Source of the DNA: Clostridia bacterium
GTDB lineage: Bacteria > Bacillota > Clostridia > Christensenellales > Pumilibacteraceae
Assembly: GCA_017623455.1 (NCBI GenBank)
Contig: JAGAPA010000079.1
Coordinates: 62,001-126,000, forward strand
Reading direction: 5' to 3'
Length of the DNA: 64,000 bases
Shown here: positions 56,874 through 64,000 of the stretch, piece by piece
How positions within the stretch are numbered: the first letter of the stretch is position 1
Layout of the letters: each line of letters begins with the position of its first letter
Made by a program: the position numbers and the translations under genes
Notes under the pieces: model-generated
The model's input: the letters and a program-made list of their open reading frames with translations, nothing else
What the model was told of the DNA's origin: nothing
Databases searched by the model: none

Positions 56874-58169
56874 ATGACGGCAAGCGAGATCATTTTAAAA
56901 TATGCACCACAAACCGGAGTTGTGGGAATAGGGGTAAGCGGTGGCGCGGACTCTATGGTTTTGCTTCATATTGCAATCAAAACGCTTGGCGCGGAAAGAA
57001 TAGAGGTTTTGCACGTAGAGCACGGAATAAGAGGACAGGCGTCCGTAGACGATGCGGAGTTCGTAAAAAACTACTGTAAAAGCAACGGCGTTAAGTTTTC
57101 TCTTTATACCGCAGACATACCATCTCTTTGCAAAAAAAGTAAACGCAGTGAAGAGAGTGAGGCGCGTATTTTCCGACATGCAGTCTATTTGGATTTTGCT
57201 CGCAAAAACAGCTCCGTAGTACTTTTGGGACATCACAAAGACGATAGGAAAGAGAGCATACTTATGCACCTTTTAAGGGGTTGCGCAATAAGTGGTTTGG
57301 TTGGTATGACCGAATGTGACGGGCATATCGTACGTCCGCTTATCGGTATGAGCAGAAAGCAGATAGAGGAATACGCTTTATCAAACGGAATAAAGTACGT
57401 TACCGATTCAACCAATCTTCAGACTGTCTACAATCGCAACTACGTAAGAAACGTGCTTATCCCTGCTATTGACGAAAGGTACGACAGCGACGCACTTCTC
57501 AGACTTTCCGATATGGCAAAAGAAAATGAGAAGTTTATGGAAAGGTTTGTAAATACCGAGCGCATAACGGAAGACGAGGGCTGGTGTTTAGTGCCTCTCG
57601 ATTGCTTTTCGGATACGGCTGTAGCGTCGCGTTACGTGCTAAAAGCATGCGCGCTTGCAGGGCTTGCGTATGACGTGGAAAGCAAACACGTAAGCGAAGT
57701 TATAGAGCTTGCGAGTATGGAAAACGGCAGTAGAATAAGCCTTCCTCATTCGTTTGTTGCTATCAAGGAATACGGTTACGTTGCTATCGGTAAGCACTGC
57801 GAGCTGATTGAGGACGAGGAAGAATTTTGTATGGGTTTCACGCCGTTTGGCGAGGGTACGGTGACGGTCTTGCAAACGGATGAAGCACCGTGTAAGGGCA
57901 AGCTTATTTTCGATGCAGATAAAGTGCCTATGGACGCGGTTATAAGAACAAGACGGGACGGCGACGTTTTTAAGCCGTACAAGGGCAAAACGAAGAAGCT
58001 TAAGGATTATTTCATCGATAAAAAAATCCCGTTAAGAAAGCGCGATTTTATCCCCGTAATAGCGTCCGGCAACGAAGTGTTGCTTGTCGCGGACGTAGAG
58101 ATCTCGGATAAAATAAAGGTGGACGAAAGCACGTTGGAAAAGTACGAGTTCGTCTACGAGAAACAGTAA
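56874..58169 (+). CDS. tilS: tRNA(Ile)-lysidine synthase
   Basis: Modifies the wobble C34 of the CAU-anticodon tRNA-Ile to lysidine so that it reads AUA; essential in most bacteria. The PP-loop VSGGADSMVLL has SGGADS at 22-27. LGHHKDDRKESILMHLLRG, with NRNYVRN later, matches TilS. The C-terminal substrate-binding domain includes DAVIRTRRDGDVFKPYKGKTKKLKDYFIDKKIPLRKRD. 431 residues. It starts the group tilS-trmN6-rsmI-dnaA. Its leader holds a terminator-like hairpin. Confidence 0.95.
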   Translation: MTASEIILKYAPQTGVVGIGVSGGADSMVLLHIAIKTLGAERIEVLHVEHGIRGQASVDDAEFVKNYCKSNGVKFSLYTADIPSLCKKSKRSEESEARIFRHAVYLDFARKNSSVVLLGHHKDDRKESILMHLLRGCAISGLVGMTECDGHIVRPLIGMSRKQIEEYALSNGIKYVTDSTNLQTVYNRNYVRNVLIPAIDERYDSDALLRLSDMAKENEKFMERFVNTERITEDEGWCLVPLDCFSDTAVASRYVLKACALAGLAYDVESKHVSEVIELASMENGSRISLPHSFVAIKEYGYVAIGKHCELIEDEEEFCMGFTPFGEGTVTVLQTDEAPCKGKLIFDADKVPMDAVIRTRRDGDVFKPYKGKTKKLKDYFIDKKIPLRKRDFIPVIASGNEVLLVADVEISDKIKVDESTLEKYEFVYEKQ

Positions 58170-58193
58170 CAAAAAATAGTAAAGGACGATGCA

Positions 58194-58883
58194 ATGGAAC
58201 TGAAAACCAACGAACGTATTGACGATTTGCAGTACAATCAGCTTAAAATCATACAAAATTCCGAGTTTTTCAGATTCGGTAGCGATGCAGTTGAGCTTGC
58301 CAATTTCGTAAGTGGCGGTTATAGGGACAGAGCTGTGGACTTGGGTAGCGGAAGCGGAATAATTTCTATACTGCTTGCAGGAAAGAAAAACATAAACGTA
58401 ACGGCGGTGGAAATTCAAAAAGACGTTGCCGAAATGTCAAGTCGCAGTGTAGTGCTTAACGGGCTTGAGGATAAGATAAAGGTACTTAATATCCCGATGC
58501 AGGAAATAGGCAAATATTTGCCTTGCGGTAGCCAGACGATAGTGGTAAGCAATCCTCCGTACCGAAAGGCAGACAGCGGAGAGGTAAGCGCGGAAGATAC
58601 CGTAGCAATATCCCGTCACGAAATAAAGGTAACGCTCGACGAGGTTATAGCAACGGCATCATACTTACTTTCTATGGGCGGAAAATTCTATATAGTGCAT
58701 CAGTGCGAGCGTATGGCAGAGGTTATCGCAGGATGCAAAAAGCACCGCTTAGAGCCAAAGGTATTACAAGTCCTTACCCCCGACGACAACAAGCCTCCGC
58801 ACATCTTTTTACTCAAATGTATCAAGGATGGGGCAGAGGGTATAGAAGTTAGAAAACAACGTAAGATAGTTGCGTACTGCTAA
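58194..58883 (+). CDS. trmN6: tRNA1(Val) (adenine37-N6)-methyltransferase family protein
   Basis: 229-residue class I SAM methyltransferase. SAM motif AVDLGSGSGIISILLA, acidic VTAVEIQKDVAEMSSRSV, and the N6-adenine motif SNPPYRKADSG. In E. coli the relative YfiC modifies A37 of tRNA-Val. The Bacillota relative (YabB) commonly sits beside rsmI (YraL), as here. GAACTG near the start follows a GGACGATGC stretch rather than a strong ribosome site. It lies 24 nt behind tilS and 52 nt ahead of rsmI. Confidence 0.88.
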   Translation: MELKTNERIDDLQYNQLKIIQNSEFFRFGSDAVELANFVSGGYRDRAVDLGSGSGIISILLAGKKNINVTAVEIQKDVAEMSSRSVVLNGLEDKIKVLNIPMQEIGKYLPCGSQTIVVSNPPYRKADSGEVSAEDTVAISRHEIKVTLDEVIATASYLLSMGGKFYIVHQCERMAEVIAGCKKHRLEPKVLQVLTPDDNKPPHIFLLKCIKDGAEGIEVRKQRKIVAYC

Positions 58884-58935
58884 AGAATCAAACGCTTGAA
58901 AAAATTTGAAAAATAAAAACGATTAAGGAGAAAGC

Positions 58936-59754
58936 ATGTTATATATAGTAGCAACGCCGATTGGCAACATACAGGAAATAACTTACCGCGCGGTTGAAAC
59001 ACTTAAAAGCGTGGACGTTATCCTTTGCGAGGATACTCGCCATTCGCGTATTCTGCTTTCTCATTACGATATCAAAAAACCGCTTATTTCTTATCAAAAG
59101 TTCAACGAGCGCGAAAAGTGCGAAAGCATTATAACAATGCTTAAAGAGGGAAAAAACGTAGCTCTTATCTCGGACGCAGGCATGCCCCTTATTTCCGATC
59201 CGGGCGCAACGGTAGTAAAAGAAGCGCAAAAGCAGGGGCTTGAATATACGGTAATCAGCGGACCTTGCGCTTGTATAAACGCAGTAGTACTATCCTCTTT
59301 GGATACTTCGCGTTTTTGCATGGTGGGATTTTTGCCAGACAAGGATGGCGAGAGGAAAAAGACGTTGGAGCTGTTCAAAGATCTTCAGGCGACGCTCGTT
59401 TTCTACTCTCCGCCTCACGATATCGACAAGGACTTAAAAACCCTGTACGAAAATTTAGGAGCGCGAAAGGTAGCGGTCGTAAGAGAGATAAGCAAAATGT
59501 ACGAGCAAGTTTGCGTAGGAAATCTTGGCGAAGAGTTGGTTTTTATGCGTAAAGGCGAGTTTGTTATCGTTGTAGAAGGCGCGCGTCCAAAAAGCGAATC
59601 GCTCAGCGAGCTTACGGTGCAAGAACATATCAGACACTATCTCGGCTTAGGCAAAACGGAAAAGGAAGCAATCAAGGCTGTTGCGTCCGACAGAAACGTG
59701 GCAAAATCAATAATTTATGCCGAAGCCATCAGAATGAAGGAGAATAAGGAATGA
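58936..59754 (+). CDS. rsmI: 16S rRNA (cytidine1402-2'-O)-methyltransferase
   Basis: 272 residues, tetrapyrrole-methylase fold. Signatures: LYIVATPIGNIQEITYRAVETLKSVDVILCEDTR at the start, VALISDAGMPLISDPGATVV in the middle, and FLPDKDGERKK. It methylates C1402 of 16S rRNA at the ribose. AAGGAG precedes the ATG. dnaA starts within its stop codon (ATGA), giving strict translational coupling. Confidence 0.95.
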   Translation: MLYIVATPIGNIQEITYRAVETLKSVDVILCEDTRHSRILLSHYDIKKPLISYQKFNEREKCESIITMLKEGKNVALISDAGMPLISDPGATVVKEAQKQGLEYTVISGPCACINAVVLSSLDTSRFCMVGFLPDKDGERKKTLELFKDLQATLVFYSPPHDIDKDLKTLYENLGARKVAVVREISKMYEQVCVGNLGEELVFMRKGEFVIVVEGARPKSESLSELTVQEHIRHYLGLGKTEKEAIKAVASDRNVAKSIIYAEAIRMKENKE

Positions 59755-61100
59755 ACGAGTTCAAAAAAATATGGTTAGACGTTCTTGGAATATTAGAACG
59801 TGAAATATCGTCTACGATAACGTACGACGTGTGGATAAAGACCTTGGAAGCAGTAGATATCGTGGGCGAAAAGCTCATACTTTGCGCACCCAGCGAAAGC
59901 AATAAGCTTAAGGTAAACAGAGAGTTCAAAACCCTTATAGTAAGCGTGCTTAAATCGCTGAACGCACTCATTACGGACGTGGAGATTATTGTCAGCGGAG
60001 AGTACGAAAAACAGGAAGAGCTTATAGAAGAAAAATCGGAAGAGTTGCCGGCAAAGGTTGAGGCAAACGTAATTAATCCCAAGTATACATTCGATAACTT
60101 TGTTGTCGGCAAGTGTAATCAGCTTGCCTATGCGGCGGCAAGAGCGGTAGCGGAACAGCCCGGAAACCTCTATAATCCCCTGTTTATCTACGGTGGCGTT
60201 GGTCTTGGAAAAACTCACATTATGCAGTCTATCGGCAACGCGCTCCGCAAACAGCAACCCAGCTTAAAAGTTTTGTACATACCCAGTGAAAAGTTTGTAA
60301 ACGAATACGTTATGAGCGTAAGAAAGGGTGGAATTTCTTCTGACTTTGGAAAACAGTTCAGAGAAAAATACCGCAACTTAGACGTTTTGATGATAGACGA
60401 TATACAGTTTGTTTCCAAAAAGCCCGAAACGCAAAACGAGCTTTTCCATACCTTCAACGACCTTACTCAGGCAGGTAAGCAGATTATTTTTGCTTCCGAC
60501 CGCGCGCCCAGCGAGATTCCCGATCTTGAAGACAGACTGCGCAGTAGATTTGAGTGGGGACTTATAGCGGACATTCAGCCACCGGATATGGAAACCCGTA
60601 TTGCAATCCTGCAAAAGAAAGCGCTTGCACAAAAAACCGTTATAACAAACGACGTTCTCACCTATATGGCTCAGCGTCTTGCCACCAATATCAGAGAGAT
60701 GGAAAGCATGCTCAACAAGGTCATCTTGCTTGCAAAGCTTTATAACAAGCCCATAACCGTCGAGCTTGCTCAGGAAACCTTCAAGGACTACTCCGAACCC
60801 ACGGAAGAGGCGATAGGAGCTGAGGACGTTATCGATTGCACGTGTAAATATTTCGACGTAAGCAAAGAAGATCTTTTAGGTAAAAAGCGAGATAAAAAGA
60901 TAGTAGAGCCAAGACAAATTTGTATTTACGTTATTTCCGAAATGATGCCACTCCCCCTCACCACGATAGGCGAGCTTATGGGCGGAAGAGATCATACAAC
61001 GGTGTTGCATGCAAAAAACAAAGTGGCGTCGCTTATCGGCAAGGACGAGCGATTTGATAAGGCAATAACCGACATAAAGAATATGATTTATAAAAAATAG
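59751..61100 (+). CDS. dnaA: Chromosomal replication initiator protein DnaA
   Basis: 449 residues. Domain I (1-80) has WLDVLGILEREISSTITYDVWIKTLE. The linker is short. AAA+ domain: Walker A GGVGLGKTH at 148-156, Walker B LDVLMIDDIQF, and sensor region. Domain IV ends with the DnaA signature MGGRDHTTVLHA. It binds TTATNCACA boxes and opens the origin. Unlike the usual rpmH-dnaA-dnaN setting, here it is the last gene of a tRNA/rRNA modification group, coupled to rsmI, and rpmE follows. No origin-like box cluster lies next to it. Confidence 0.97.
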   Translation: MNEFKKIWLDVLGILEREISSTITYDVWIKTLEAVDIVGEKLILCAPSESNKLKVNREFKTLIVSVLKSLNALITDVEIIVSGEYEKQEELIEEKSEELPAKVEANVINPKYTFDNFVVGKCNQLAYAAARAVAEQPGNLYNPLFIYGGVGLGKTHIMQSIGNALRKQQPSLKVLYIPSEKFVNEYVMSVRKGGISSDFGKQFREKYRNLDVLMIDDIQFVSKKPETQNELFHTFNDLTQAGKQIIFASDRAPSEIPDLEDRLRSRFEWGLIADIQPPDMETRIAILQKKALAQKTVITNDVLTYMAQRLATNIREMESMLNKVILLAKLYNKPITVELAQETFKDYSEPTEEAIGAEDVIDCTCKYFDVSKEDLLGKKRDKKIVEPRQICIYVISEMMPLPLTTIGELMGGRDHTTVLHAKNKVASLIGKDERFDKAITDIKNMIYKK

Positions 61101-61163
61101 CGGTTTTTATATAAAAATAAGCAAAATATACGTATTATTTATTTAAATGTTAAATCAAATTAC

Positions 61164-61192
61164 TTGACAAAGAATACTAAAAGTTATATAAT
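61164..61192 (+). promoter_or_regulatory. rpmE promoter
   Basis: TTGACA (61164-61169), 17-bp spacer, TATAAT (61187-61192). Confidence 0.88.
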
Positions 61193-61225
61193 ACCATAGC
61201 AAGAAAAGTTTTAAGGAGAAGTACT

Positions 61226-61429
61226 ATGAAACAGAATATACATCCCGATTATCATGAGGTTACCGCAGTTTGCGCATGTGGCGCTACTTTTGTAACAGGA
61301 TCTACTAAAAAAGGTGACGTTCTTAAGGTGGACGTTTGCTCTAAGTGTCATCCTTTCTATACCGGTAAGCAGAAGCAGGTAGAAACCGGTGGACGTATCG
61401 ACAAGTTCAATCGTCGTTACGCAAGATAA
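61226..61429 (+). CDS. rpmE: 50S ribosomal protein L31, zinc-binding form
   Basis: 67 residues. The start [19 protein letters not shown] and the C-C/C-K-C pattern (CAC at 16-18, [10 protein letters not shown] later) mark the zinc-binding L31 rather than the YtiA-type zinc-free form. AAGGAG precedes the ATG. It has its own promoter and a terminator. The order rpmE, DUF1385, prmC, prfA is common in Clostridia, and is kept here with DUF1385 and prmC fused. Confidence 0.97.
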   Translation: MKQNIHPDYHEVTAVCACGATFVTGSTKKGDVLKVDVCSKCHPFYTGKQKQVETGGRIDKFNRRYAR

Positions 61430-61451
61430 TTTCAACCGTAAAAAAAGTAAG

Positions 61452-61480
61452 ACCATACCCTTATAGGTGTGGTTTTCTTT
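61452..61480 (+). terminator. rpmE terminator
   Basis: ACCATACC (61452-61459) pairs with GGTGTGGT (61466-61473), then TTTCTTT. Confidence 0.75.
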
Positions 61481-61486
61481 ATATTG

Positions 61487-61604
61487 CGGGGCTTTATATG
61501 CGTCGCTATAGTGCATAAACAAGAACTTCCTCTAAGTCACGTACGCAAAAGTACGCTCCTGTCGAGGAAAACCTTGTTTATTTCTCTAGCTCGCATCTAA
61601 CCCC
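61487..61604. repeat. MITE-like palindromic element
   Basis: About 118 bp of imperfect inverted repeat. The core pairs ATAAACAAG (61515-61523) with CTTGTTTAT (61573-61581), and TTCCTC (61527-61532) with GAGGAA (61564-61569), around a GTACGC-AAAA-GTACGC centre. The outer arms also mirror each other (GGGGCTTTATATGCG at 61488 against the reverse of CGCATCTAACCCC ending at 61604). No ORF is inside. It occupies the gap before the DUF1385-PrmC gene. Confidence 0.7.
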
Positions 61605-61630
61605 CCTTACGTAAGTTTATGGTTCAGTTA

Positions 61631-61676
61631 GCGGGGCTTTATATACGTCGCAATAGTGCATAAAGATGAACTTCCT
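61631..61676 (+). repeat. Partial second copy of the MITE-like element (left arm)
   Basis: 46 bp matching 61486-61531 with four differences (GCGGGGCTTTATA...GAACTTCCT). The rest of the element is missing; the sequence then runs on to the next gene. Confidence 0.8.
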
Positions 61677-61740
61677 ATAGCTTGTAACAAAAGGATTTAC
61701 GAATTATCACCTTAAATATAAAAATCAAGGAAAATAAATA

Positions 61741-63492
61741 ATGAAAGAAAAACAACAATGTGTTTCCATAGGCGGTCAGGCTCTTATAGAAGGAGTTATG
61801 ATGCAGAGCAGAACCACTCAGGCAATGGCGGTTCGCAATCCCGACGGCTTTGTGGAAGTTAAAGTTAAAAAGCTTAAAAGTATGGGCATCTGGGCTAAGA
61901 TACCCATTATCCGTGGTTGCATATCGTTTGTAAAATCCCTTATCAGCGGAACGAAAACGGTATATGAAAGCGCGGAGGTTGCGTTTCCCGAGGAGGATAC
62001 CCCCGGCTCGTTTGCAATGGGAATATCGGGTGTTATCGGAATGTTGTTCGCAATCGCTCTGTTTTTCGTGTTGCCCTCTCTTGCGGTTAGCGGAATAGAA
62101 GCACTTTTCAAAATTACGATCGACAAATATATCATCCCTCTTATAGAAGGCGCAATCCGAATTCTTATCTTTGTTATATACTTATTGCTCGTATCCAAAA
62201 TGAAAGATATACGCAGAACGTTTATGTATCACGGCGCAGAGCACAGAACGATTAATTGCTTCGAAAAGGGCATGGATCTTACCGTGGAAAACGTGCAAAA
62301 GTGCAGTACCAGACACAATCGTTGCGGAACGACGTTCCTGTTTTTCGTAATGATTATGAGCATACTTGTCATTGCGCTCACCACCCTTATATTTTCGCTT
62401 TGCGGAATTGGCTGGCTCATGACCGAGGGTTGGACGAGAATAGTAATAAGATTGGGACTTTTACCAATAATCGCAGGATGCTCGTACGAATTATTGCAGG
62501 GCTTGGCAAGACTACCCGACAACTGGTTCGTGGATATTTTCCGCGCGCCCGGTCTTGCGCTTCAGCGCCTCACCACCTATCCTCCCGAGGACGATATGGC
62601 AGAGGTTGCAATCCTTTCTTTCAATACCGTAAGAGCTTATGACGCAAACCCCGACAAGCCTCTTATATCCTTTGGACAATACGAGGTTTCCGCAATGCGC
62701 AACTTCATTAATTCCAAGCTCAGTGCAACCGACGCGGACAGCGCAGAAGCCGATTGGATAATGTGCCACGTGCTTAAAATCAAAAGAGCGGAGCTTGCTT
62801 TGCGCGCGCCATTAAACAAGGACGAGTACAAGGCGGTTATGGAAATTGTAAACAAGCGCAAGGAAGGAACGCCCCTTGACTATATTTTGGGCGAAAGCGA
62901 GTTTTACGGTCTTAAGATTAAGGTCAACGAAAACGTGCTTATTCCTCGTCTTGATACCGAAGTGTTGGTAGAACACGCGCTTAAGTACGTTAGGAGCGGA
63001 GATAAGGTTTTAGACCTTATGACGGGTAGCGGTTGTATAGCAAAAGCAATCAAAAACAACTCCACGGCGCAAGTGTTTGCTTCCGACGTTTCAGACGAAG
63101 CGATAGAGGTTGCAAAGAGCAATTTAAGCGACGACGGAGTACTTGTAATAAAGAGCGACGTGTTAGAAAATGTCGATGACGTATTTGACGTAATCGTGTC
63201 AAATCCCCCGTATATAAGAACGGAAGTTGTAGATACTCTTACCAAAGAAGTGCTTGCTCAGCCACGTATTGCGCTTGACGGTGGAGCGGACGGATTGGAC
63301 GTATACCGCAAGATTGCGTTGCAAGTTCCCGATCATCTTACCGACGAGGGTACTCTTGCGCTTGAAATCGGTTACGATCAAGCCAAAGACGTTGCGGATA
63401 TTATGATGGAAAAATTCTCTTTCGTACGCATTATCAAGGACTTGAACGGCAACGACAGAGTGGTTATCGCAAAAAATAAAAAGGTGAAATAA
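61741..63492 (+). CDS. prmC: DUF1385 membrane protein fused to PrmC release-factor glutamine methyltransferase
   Basis: 583 residues in one clean frame. Residues 1-300 are a DUF1385 protein: GGQALIEGVMMQ at 11-22, membrane segments near 100-120, 140-155, 195-215 and 240-250, and the YHGAEHRTINCFE motif. Residues about 310-583 are PrmC, which methylates the GGQ glutamine of release factors: helical N-domain, SAM motif VLDLMTGSGCIA, and NPPY at 488-491. In relatives the two are separate neighbouring genes. No ribosome site is very strong, but AAGGAAAATAA precedes the ATG. prfA, its substrate, starts at the next base. The fusion anchors PrmC at the membrane. Confidence 0.9.
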   Translation: MKEKQQCVSIGGQALIEGVMMQSRTTQAMAVRNPDGFVEVKVKKLKSMGIWAKIPIIRGCISFVKSLISGTKTVYESAEVAFPEEDTPGSFAMGISGVIGMLFAIALFFVLPSLAVSGIEALFKITIDKYIIPLIEGAIRILIFVIYLLLVSKMKDIRRTFMYHGAEHRTINCFEKGMDLTVENVQKCSTRHNRCGTTFLFFVMIMSILVIALTTLIFSLCGIGWLMTEGWTRIVIRLGLLPIIAGCSYELLQGLARLPDNWFVDIFRAPGLALQRLTTYPPEDDMAEVAILSFNTVRAYDANPDKPLISFGQYEVSAMRNFINSKLSATDADSAEADWIMCHVLKIKRAELALRAPLNKDEYKAVMEIVNKRKEGTPLDYILGESEFYGLKIKVNENVLIPRLDTEVLVEHALKYVRSGDKVLDLMTGSGCIAKAIKNNSTAQVFASDVSDEAIEVAKSNLSDDGVLVIKSDVLENVDDVFDVIVSNPPYIRTEVVDTLTKEVLAQPRIALDGGADGLDVYRKIALQVPDHLTDEGTLALEIGYDQAKDVADIMMEKFSFVRIIKDLNGNDRVVIAKNKKVK

Positions 63493-64000
63493 ATGAATAT
63501 ATCAAAGCTTGAAAACATCAAAAACAAATTCGAAGAACTTACCAAAGCAATCTCTGATCCTGCGGTTATTGCAGACAACAAAGAGTGGACAAAGCTTGTT
63601 AAGGAACATTCCGAAATCGAACCTATCGTAAACGAATACAACAATCTTATCCGTATTCAAGACGATATCAAGGGCGCAGAAGAAATGCTTAAGGAAGAAA
63701 CCGACGCAGAGCTTATCGAAATGGCGCGTGAGGAAATTCAGGAAAAGAAAAAGGAAGAGGAAGAGGTTACTACTCGTCTTAAAATCCTTCTTTTGCCCGT
63801 CGATCCCAACGACGATAAAAACGTTATTATCGAAATCCGTGGCGGAGCAGGCGGAGATGAAGCCGCGCTCTTTGCTTACGAGATTATGCGTATGTACAAG
63901 ATGTACGGAGAAAAGCGCAGATGGAAGATTGAGGATATCGATATCAACGATACCGAGCTTGGCGGAGTTAAGGAAGCAGTGTTCTCTATCTCGGGTCAGT
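63493..64000 (+). CDS. prfA: peptide chain release factor 1, 5' part
   Basis: The first 169 codons, cut by the window end. The ATG directly follows the stop of the DUF1385-PrmC gene. The N-terminal coiled-coil (KLENIKNKFEELTKAISD) and the conserved LLPVDPNDDKNVIIEIRGGAGGDEAALFAYEIMRMY segment identify RF1; the GGQ and PxT motifs would lie beyond 64000. It terminates at UAA and UAG and is methylated by PrmC, hence the neighbour relation. Confidence 0.95.
   Translation, partial: MNISKLENIKNKFEELTKAISDPAVIADNKEWTKLVKEHSEIEPIVNEYNNLIRIQDDIKGAEEMLKEETDAELIEMAREEIQEKKKEEEEVTTRLKILLLPVDPNDDKNVIIEIRGGAGGDEAALFAYEIMRMYKMYGEKRRWKIEDIDINDTELGGVKEAVFSISGQ

Overview
The window looks like the chromosome of a low-to-mid GC Bacillota, class Clostridia, probably a gut-type anaerobe; the lineage is inferred. 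Support comes from the large Gram-positive-type SRP RNA with an Alu-like 5' domain, the paired GlgC/GlgD, strong AGGAG ribosome sites, sigma-A promoters with 17-18 bp spacers, a glycyl radical enzyme, a type-3 ProRS and an rpmE-DUF1385-prmC-prfA order. No rRNA, tRNA, CRISPR array, transposase or prophage was seen.

Layout. 58-8464: glycogen operon glgB-glgC-glgD-glgA, then glgP. 8465-9179: 0.7 kb of nested short repeats. 9180-10982: GH13 alpha-glucan hydrolase. 11169-15878: VTC polyphosphate polymerase, a frame-disrupted DUF4956 membrane protein and a large repeat-bearing beta-helix lipoprotein. 15976-20589: DegV remnant, glycyl radical enzyme, divergent AraC regulator and an AEC transporter. 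20854-27537: SRP RNA, ileS, an rRNA-type methyltransferase, a pseudouridine synthase and galT. 27584-28647: a small AT-rich island (two small proteins and an XRE regulator) bounded by 26-bp direct repeats. 28737-34804: NUDIX, MATE, proS, AraC and an FAD oxidoreductase. 35020-42562: metK-recD2-glnS-HAD-alaS. 42617-46231: AraC-like regulator, membrane protein and a two-component system. 46457-48484: pyridoxal kinase with a divergent, degenerate MocR regulator. 48845-64000: rpoB-rpoC, tilS-trmN6-rsmI-dnaA, rpmE, a DUF1385-PrmC fusion and the start of prfA.

How it works together. The first 11 kb makes and breaks alpha-glucan: GlgC/GlgD make ADP-glucose, GlgA elongates, GlgB branches, GlgP and the GH13 enzyme mobilise. 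The second half is mostly housekeeping: four aminoacyl-tRNA synthetases, tRNA/rRNA modification, RNA polymerase, DnaA and release-factor maturation.

Most interesting points: (1) the VTC-DUF4956-beta-helix lipoprotein module; (2) a MocR-type regulator that has lost its PLP lysine and C-terminus and shares overlapping -10 boxes with a pyridoxal kinase gene; (3) the XRE island bounded by terminator-embedded direct repeats; (4) a DUF1385-PrmC fusion; (5) a MITE-like palindrome before that fusion; (6) an SRP RNA with an atypical apical loop; (7) leader structures before metK and tilS.
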